Part shown: piece after piece, positions 62,201-64,000 of the stretch
Layout: each line of letters begins with the position of its first letter
Numbering within the stretch: position 1 is the stretch's first letter
Assembly (NCBI GenBank): GCA_029237695.1
Contig: CM055268.1
Span: 49,246,418 to 49,310,417 of the forward strand
DNA from: Conchocele bisecta
Lineage: Eukaryota; Mollusca; Bivalvia; Lucinida; Thyasiridae
Length of the DNA stretch: 64,000 nt
Direction of reading: 5' to 3'
The notes under the pieces: model-generated
What the model was told of the DNA's origin: nothing
Seen by the model: the letters and a program-made list of their open reading frames with translations, nothing else
The model's database searches: none
Translations under genes and position numbers: made by a program

Positions 62201-63128
62201 AACAGTAGTGTGATTTAATTTTACCCAATTAAAATTTTGAAATACCCAATTGCTTCAGAAATGATGGAGTGACAATAGTCAATTACTAATTTCTTATCTG
62301 GAGCCCTGAAGGATAGTCGTGTTAGACACGGCATTTGAAAAATGTCACACGCATAAAAAGTGGGGTTTACTGCAATTGTGTTCCGAGTACATGTATACTT
62401 AAGTTTGCCTGCGTATCCACAGTTTGATCAGGATCTCCACTGATCGCCATTCAGTCAGTAAAATATATGCCATACATGTAACAGACAATCTGACTGTATT
62501 GGGATTAACTGGATGGGGACACAATGTATGTGTCAGTTCAACAACATAATGGAGACGGAGCTGTGCTCAGTCTCGACAATCAAGCTGTGAGATTTTTAAT
62601 TCTAATTTGAGACACGCCATACAATTTTGCACCTTCGGACATTAAATACGTTTATCATAATTAAAGAATTTTTTTTACAATATTTTCGGTGTACATGCCG
62701 AATATAATTCCGCATGTACTCTAGAAATGTTGTCAACTTCTGATGCCATTTACGGAAAATAATGCAAATTTTGTAAACGTATTTCATGAAATTACGCAAA
62801 TGTCCGAAGGTACAAAATCGCATGGCGTGTCATATTTGCAGAGCATGTTCAAAAGGTAATACGGTTTAACCATGGACACAGAAGCTAGACAGTAGACTGA
62901 CGATAAAGGCCATAGATCCCCATTTCTCCATTCAGTCACAAACAGTGGGCTCAAACCTGTGACTTCTTGTTCGAGGAGCCGATCACCATACAAATCGTGA
63001 CAATGGCCGCCATGTTTCTTAAGCCATTTGTTAACGTCGGCACTTGTCCAGAAGTAGAGAGGTTTGGTCTTGCTCCGCACTGGTTTCTTACCCGTGCTGG
63101 AACTGCTCAGTGATTCCTTCAATTTTGG
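56133..63128 (-). CDS. SAM-domain adaptor, SAMD10/SAMD12/Aveugle type (5' partial)
   Basis: Minus strand, join(62957-63128, 60932-60998, 59941-60017, 56133-56215): 399 nt, 132 residues, 5' end off the window. All junctions are GT-AG and in phase. The SAM domain covers roughly residues 24-98: PLYFWTSADVNKWLKKHG, DLYGDRLLEQEVTGRTLI, LEKIGIANQQHRKEL and MQYVLKLRLKHEAIDLKNL. The W..DV.KWL start, the (E/D)-x-TGR turn and the closing LRLK helix are those of the SAMD10/SAMD12/Aveugle group, small scaffolds; the fly member links kinase regulators in the Ras-MAPK pathway. The basic lead-in (KKPVRSKTK) also fits. The C-terminal 28 residues are charged and end KKLEEDKR. A protein search would settle the orthologue. 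Confidence 0.85.
56231..56332. mobile_element. MITE family U, copy 3
   Basis: GCCGTAATAACCCTAGATAT TTGGACAC and ATGTAGGGTTATTAAGG are the ends. It starts 16 bp upstream (gene sense) of the last coding exon of the SAM gene, within the intron. Confidence 0.55.
56575..56928 (-). mobile_element. Helitron-related element
   Basis: On the minus strand it opens A|TCCCCAGCATACAAAGTATG and a TCCGTCCG run. It ends GGGGGTATACATGAGCCCCT GGTCAC, then TTTCTCTAG. The interior matches the 165 bp type units at 29340-29890. Confidence 0.65.
56934..59231 (-). mobile_element. Helitron-related element with a long 168 bp tandem array
   Basis: The minus-strand start is A|TCTCGCCTACACGAAGTGCA GAAGAGC. The end is GTTGTTTTCTGACAAC, then TCTTG|T at 56934-56937. 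About 12 units carry TTATAAGACATTTACCCCAA, CTAAGTTTGTGACCTTGACC and ATGGATTTGCTACAGCATGA. No coding capacity. It lies in the last intron of the SAM gene. Confidence 0.7.
59323..59899. mobile_element. Long foldback family Q, copy 2
   Basis: CTGTCTGTTTCACGAAAGCT and AGCTTTCGTGAAACAGAC are the ends; inner hairpin CATCTTCACGGAGTGAAGAT. It ends about 40 bp from the donor of the SAM-gene exon at 59941. Confidence 0.8.
59941..60017 (-). CDS. SAM-domain gene, exon with the closing helix
   Basis: The acceptor is TTATTTCCAG and the donor GTAAAT. It encodes KELMQYVLKLRLKHEAIDLK NLDQK, the last helix of the SAM fold and its extension. Only this frame is open, and it fits both neighbours. Confidence 0.87.
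60018..60240. other. Intron of the SAM gene; nothing recognised
   Basis: AT-rich, with a short ATACATGTACATGTAG palindromic run. No repeat family is seen. Confidence 0.3.
60245..60375. repeat. 27 bp tandem repeat
   Basis: GTGATTATAGAGAGTAATGG ATGCTAT is repeated three times almost perfectly, with partial units on both sides. Confidence 0.85.
60712..60838. mobile_element. Hairpin family V, copy 3
   Basis: CAGTTTCATTGTCTGAGCCT GAGCTGTG pairs with CTACAGCTCAGGCTCAGACA ATGAAACTG. Part of one arm also occurs at 47095-47160. Confidence 0.7.
60932..60998 (-). CDS. SAM-domain gene, middle exon
   Basis: The acceptor is TTTTATTACAG and the donor GTATTT. It encodes (G)RTLIRLNEIKLEKIGIANQQ H(R), the central helices of the SAM fold. 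It opens with two bases and ends with two, matching the exons on both sides. Confidence 0.88.
61120..61197. mobile_element. MITE family C, half copy
   Basis: One arm of the C hairpin only, stopping at ACTGGACGAAGGC. Confidence 0.75.
61203..61475 (-). mobile_element. Retroposon-like repeat O, reversed
   Basis: TTCAGCCCTGAAATTAGAAT, GGTCAAACCAGGTCTCCAGT and CATCGCATGCTCCCACCTGC are the inverse of the copy at 26214. It directly follows the cut end of the C half-copy. Confidence 0.6.
61532..61738. mobile_element. pogo/Tigger-like MITE, copy 2
   Basis: TA (61530-61531 and 61739-61740) flanks CAGTCAAACCTCTCTAAACC and GGTTTAAGGAGGTTCGACTG. It is the same family as the element in the SMPDL3 exon 4 donor and supports those boundaries. 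Confidence 0.82.
61768..61913. mobile_element. Family T, part copy
   Basis: CGTGGCTGTGAATGGAGAAA TGGGG starts it and GCATGTTTCATTTAATGAAT ends it, where an F4 element abuts. Confidence 0.5.
61914..62307. mobile_element. MITE family F4, copy 2
   Basis: GAGCTCCAGATAAGC and CTTATCTGGAGCCCTG are the ends; AATACCCAATT arms and the perfect centre CATTTCATTAGAATTGTCTC are as in SMPDL3 intron 2. Confidence 0.8.
62585..62832. mobile_element. Foldback element with GACACGCCATAC ends
   Basis: GACACGCCATACAATTTTGC ACCTTCGGACATT at the left pairs with AATGTCCGAAGGTACAAAAT CGCATGGCGTGTCA at the right. It has no coding capacity. Confidence 0.75.
62957..63128 (-). CDS. SAM-domain gene, first exon in the window
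   Basis: The acceptor is CTTCCCTTCTGTTCCCGATG GCAG and the donor GTTTGA. It encodes 57 residues: a Ser-rich stretch (KESLSSSSTGKK), a basic run, and the first half of the SAM domain, ending LLEQEVT plus one base of Gly. The good acceptor and the lack of an in-frame ATG show it is an internal exon; the start lies further right, probably beyond the window. Confidence 0.87.
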
Positions 63129-63194
63129 CTGCCATCGGGAACAGAAGGGAAGTTTTTATTATTTACCGTAGTAACCACAGGCTCTTGGCATGGA

Positions 63195-63300
63195 GATAGG
63201 ATGTTGTAATACCGTATTTATTATAGGAATGAGGATGTTGTAATACCGTATTTATTATAGGAATGAGGATGTTGTAATACCATATTTATTATAGGAATGA
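63195..63300. repeat. 34 bp triplication at a MITE edge
   Basis: GATGTTGTAATACCGTATTT ATTATAGGAATGAG occurs three times. The last unit runs straight into the family C element that begins ATTATAGGAATGAATGGCC, so the unit spans host sequence and the element end. Confidence 0.8.
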
Positions 63301-63648
63301 ATGGCCTTTTTGTGGAATTTATCGGGGTATAAACTTGGAAAAGTCGCGGGAATACTAGACGAAGGCCGGAAGGCCTCGTCCAGTATTCCCGCGACTTATC
63401 CAAGTTTATATCCCCGATAAATTCCACAAAAAGGCCATTCATTCATTATAATTCCAGCATTTGAAATAAATTCATCAAGAAAATGTGTTTATTTTCCGTT
63501 TTCTTAAGAATTATTTTAACTGCGCCTCACGGTTACGGAAAGTAGTTCAGCGTGGGAGTTTACTAGGATATAAATTTTGGACAGAGACTTGCTACTAGCC
63601 AATCAAATGTTAGGGAATTGTGTAAATATTTTTGTGCTGGAATTATTT
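63289..63648 (+). mobile_element. MITE family C, copy 5
   Basis: A complete hairpin and tail ending TTTTGTGCTGGAATTAT. Confidence 0.85.
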
Positions 63649-63704
63649 AATAAACGCCCCCAGGGCTATGCAATCCGTGGGGATCCAAACATGGAAAGTA
63701 GGAT

Positions 63705-63775
63705 CAAAATATGTTATTTTCACATACAAAAGCCATTTAAAACTTGGCTTTGTACGTGAAAATAACATATTTAGA
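63705..63775. repeat. Hairpin with 25 bp arms
   Basis: AAATATGTTATTTTCACATA CAAAGCC-type arm pairs with GGCTTTGTACGTGAAAATAA CATATTT. No other copy is seen. Confidence 0.65.
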
Positions 63776-63824
63776 ATGCAGGAAGGGGCTACTATTAGAA
63801 TCAATACGGTATACTGTTTTAGGC

Positions 63825-63985
63825 ATGTAGAAAACAAAAACATTTGTAGTCATTGTGTAGTCATTGTACAGTATTTAAAACAAAAACATTTGAAGTCATT
63901 GTGTAGTCTTTGTATTTAAAACAAAAACATTTGAAGTATTTGTGTAGTCACTGTATTTATTTCAGTGACTACACAAAGACTACAT
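63825..63985. repeat. Tandem repeat, about 40 bp units
   Basis: AAAACAAAAACATTTG(A/T)AGT followed by CATTGTGTAGTC is repeated about three times. The last part, TAGTCACTGTATTTATTTCA GTGACTACACAAAG, folds back on it. Confidence 0.7.
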
Positions 63986-64000
63986 TGTTTTGTATAACAG

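Overview
The window is eukaryotic, AT-rich and intron-rich. It carries two spliced protein-coding genes in a sea of short non-autonomous transposons. I infer a mollusc, most likely a bivalve. The basis is the metazoan gene families, the dispersed retroposon tail (CTTAGCTGTTGATAGGCC, then TTAAACACCAATAAATC), tRNA-headed SINE copies, Helitron-related elements with internal tandem arrays of 150-175 bp, and a 4.7 kb element whose ends read GGGCCGC..TCTGTGAAAACC. No species can be named from sequence alone.

Left half, + strand: a complete acid sphingomyelinase-like phosphodiesterase gene (SMPDL3 family). Six coding exons (7721-7796, 12982-13192, 17358-17608, 19755-19918, 21028-21208, 22635-23323) join in phase to 523 codons plus stop. 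The product has a signal peptide, the full calcineurin-like metallophosphatase motif set, a Pro/Thr-rich stalk, one membrane span and a short basic tail. Its introns are packed with MITEs and a SINE. Several elements lie on the splice sites: a pogo/Tigger-like MITE begins inside the exon 4 donor, a SINE tail supplies the tract before exon 4, and a MITE end lies 8-10 bp before the exon 2 acceptor junction. The locus also holds partial copies of itself: a broken copy of the start of exon 3, a second copy of the end of the last exon, and a repeated 5' flank.

Right end, - strand: four coding exons (62957-63128, 60932-60998, 59941-60017, 56133-56215) of a SAM-domain adaptor gene of the SAMD10/SAMD12/Aveugle type. 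Its 5' end is off the window. The exons are 67-172 nt and were found from phase-matched splice sites and protein similarity.

Between the genes (about 24-56 kb) I found no intact gene. The region holds several families of foldback elements, including at least four families with piggyBac-like TTAA ends; Helitron-related elements with A|TC...CTRG|T ends; a 4.7 kb TIR element at 35312-40016 that encloses a histone H4 pseudogene; a composite nested element present twice in opposite orientation; and a roughly 2.4 kb foldback array at 51.5-53.9 kb.

No clearly new molecular system was found. The most interesting content is the way hairpin elements build, border and duplicate parts of a working gene. 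Repeat family letters (A, B, ...) are local labels used only here. Element edges not described as defined by ends or target duplications are approximate to a few bases.
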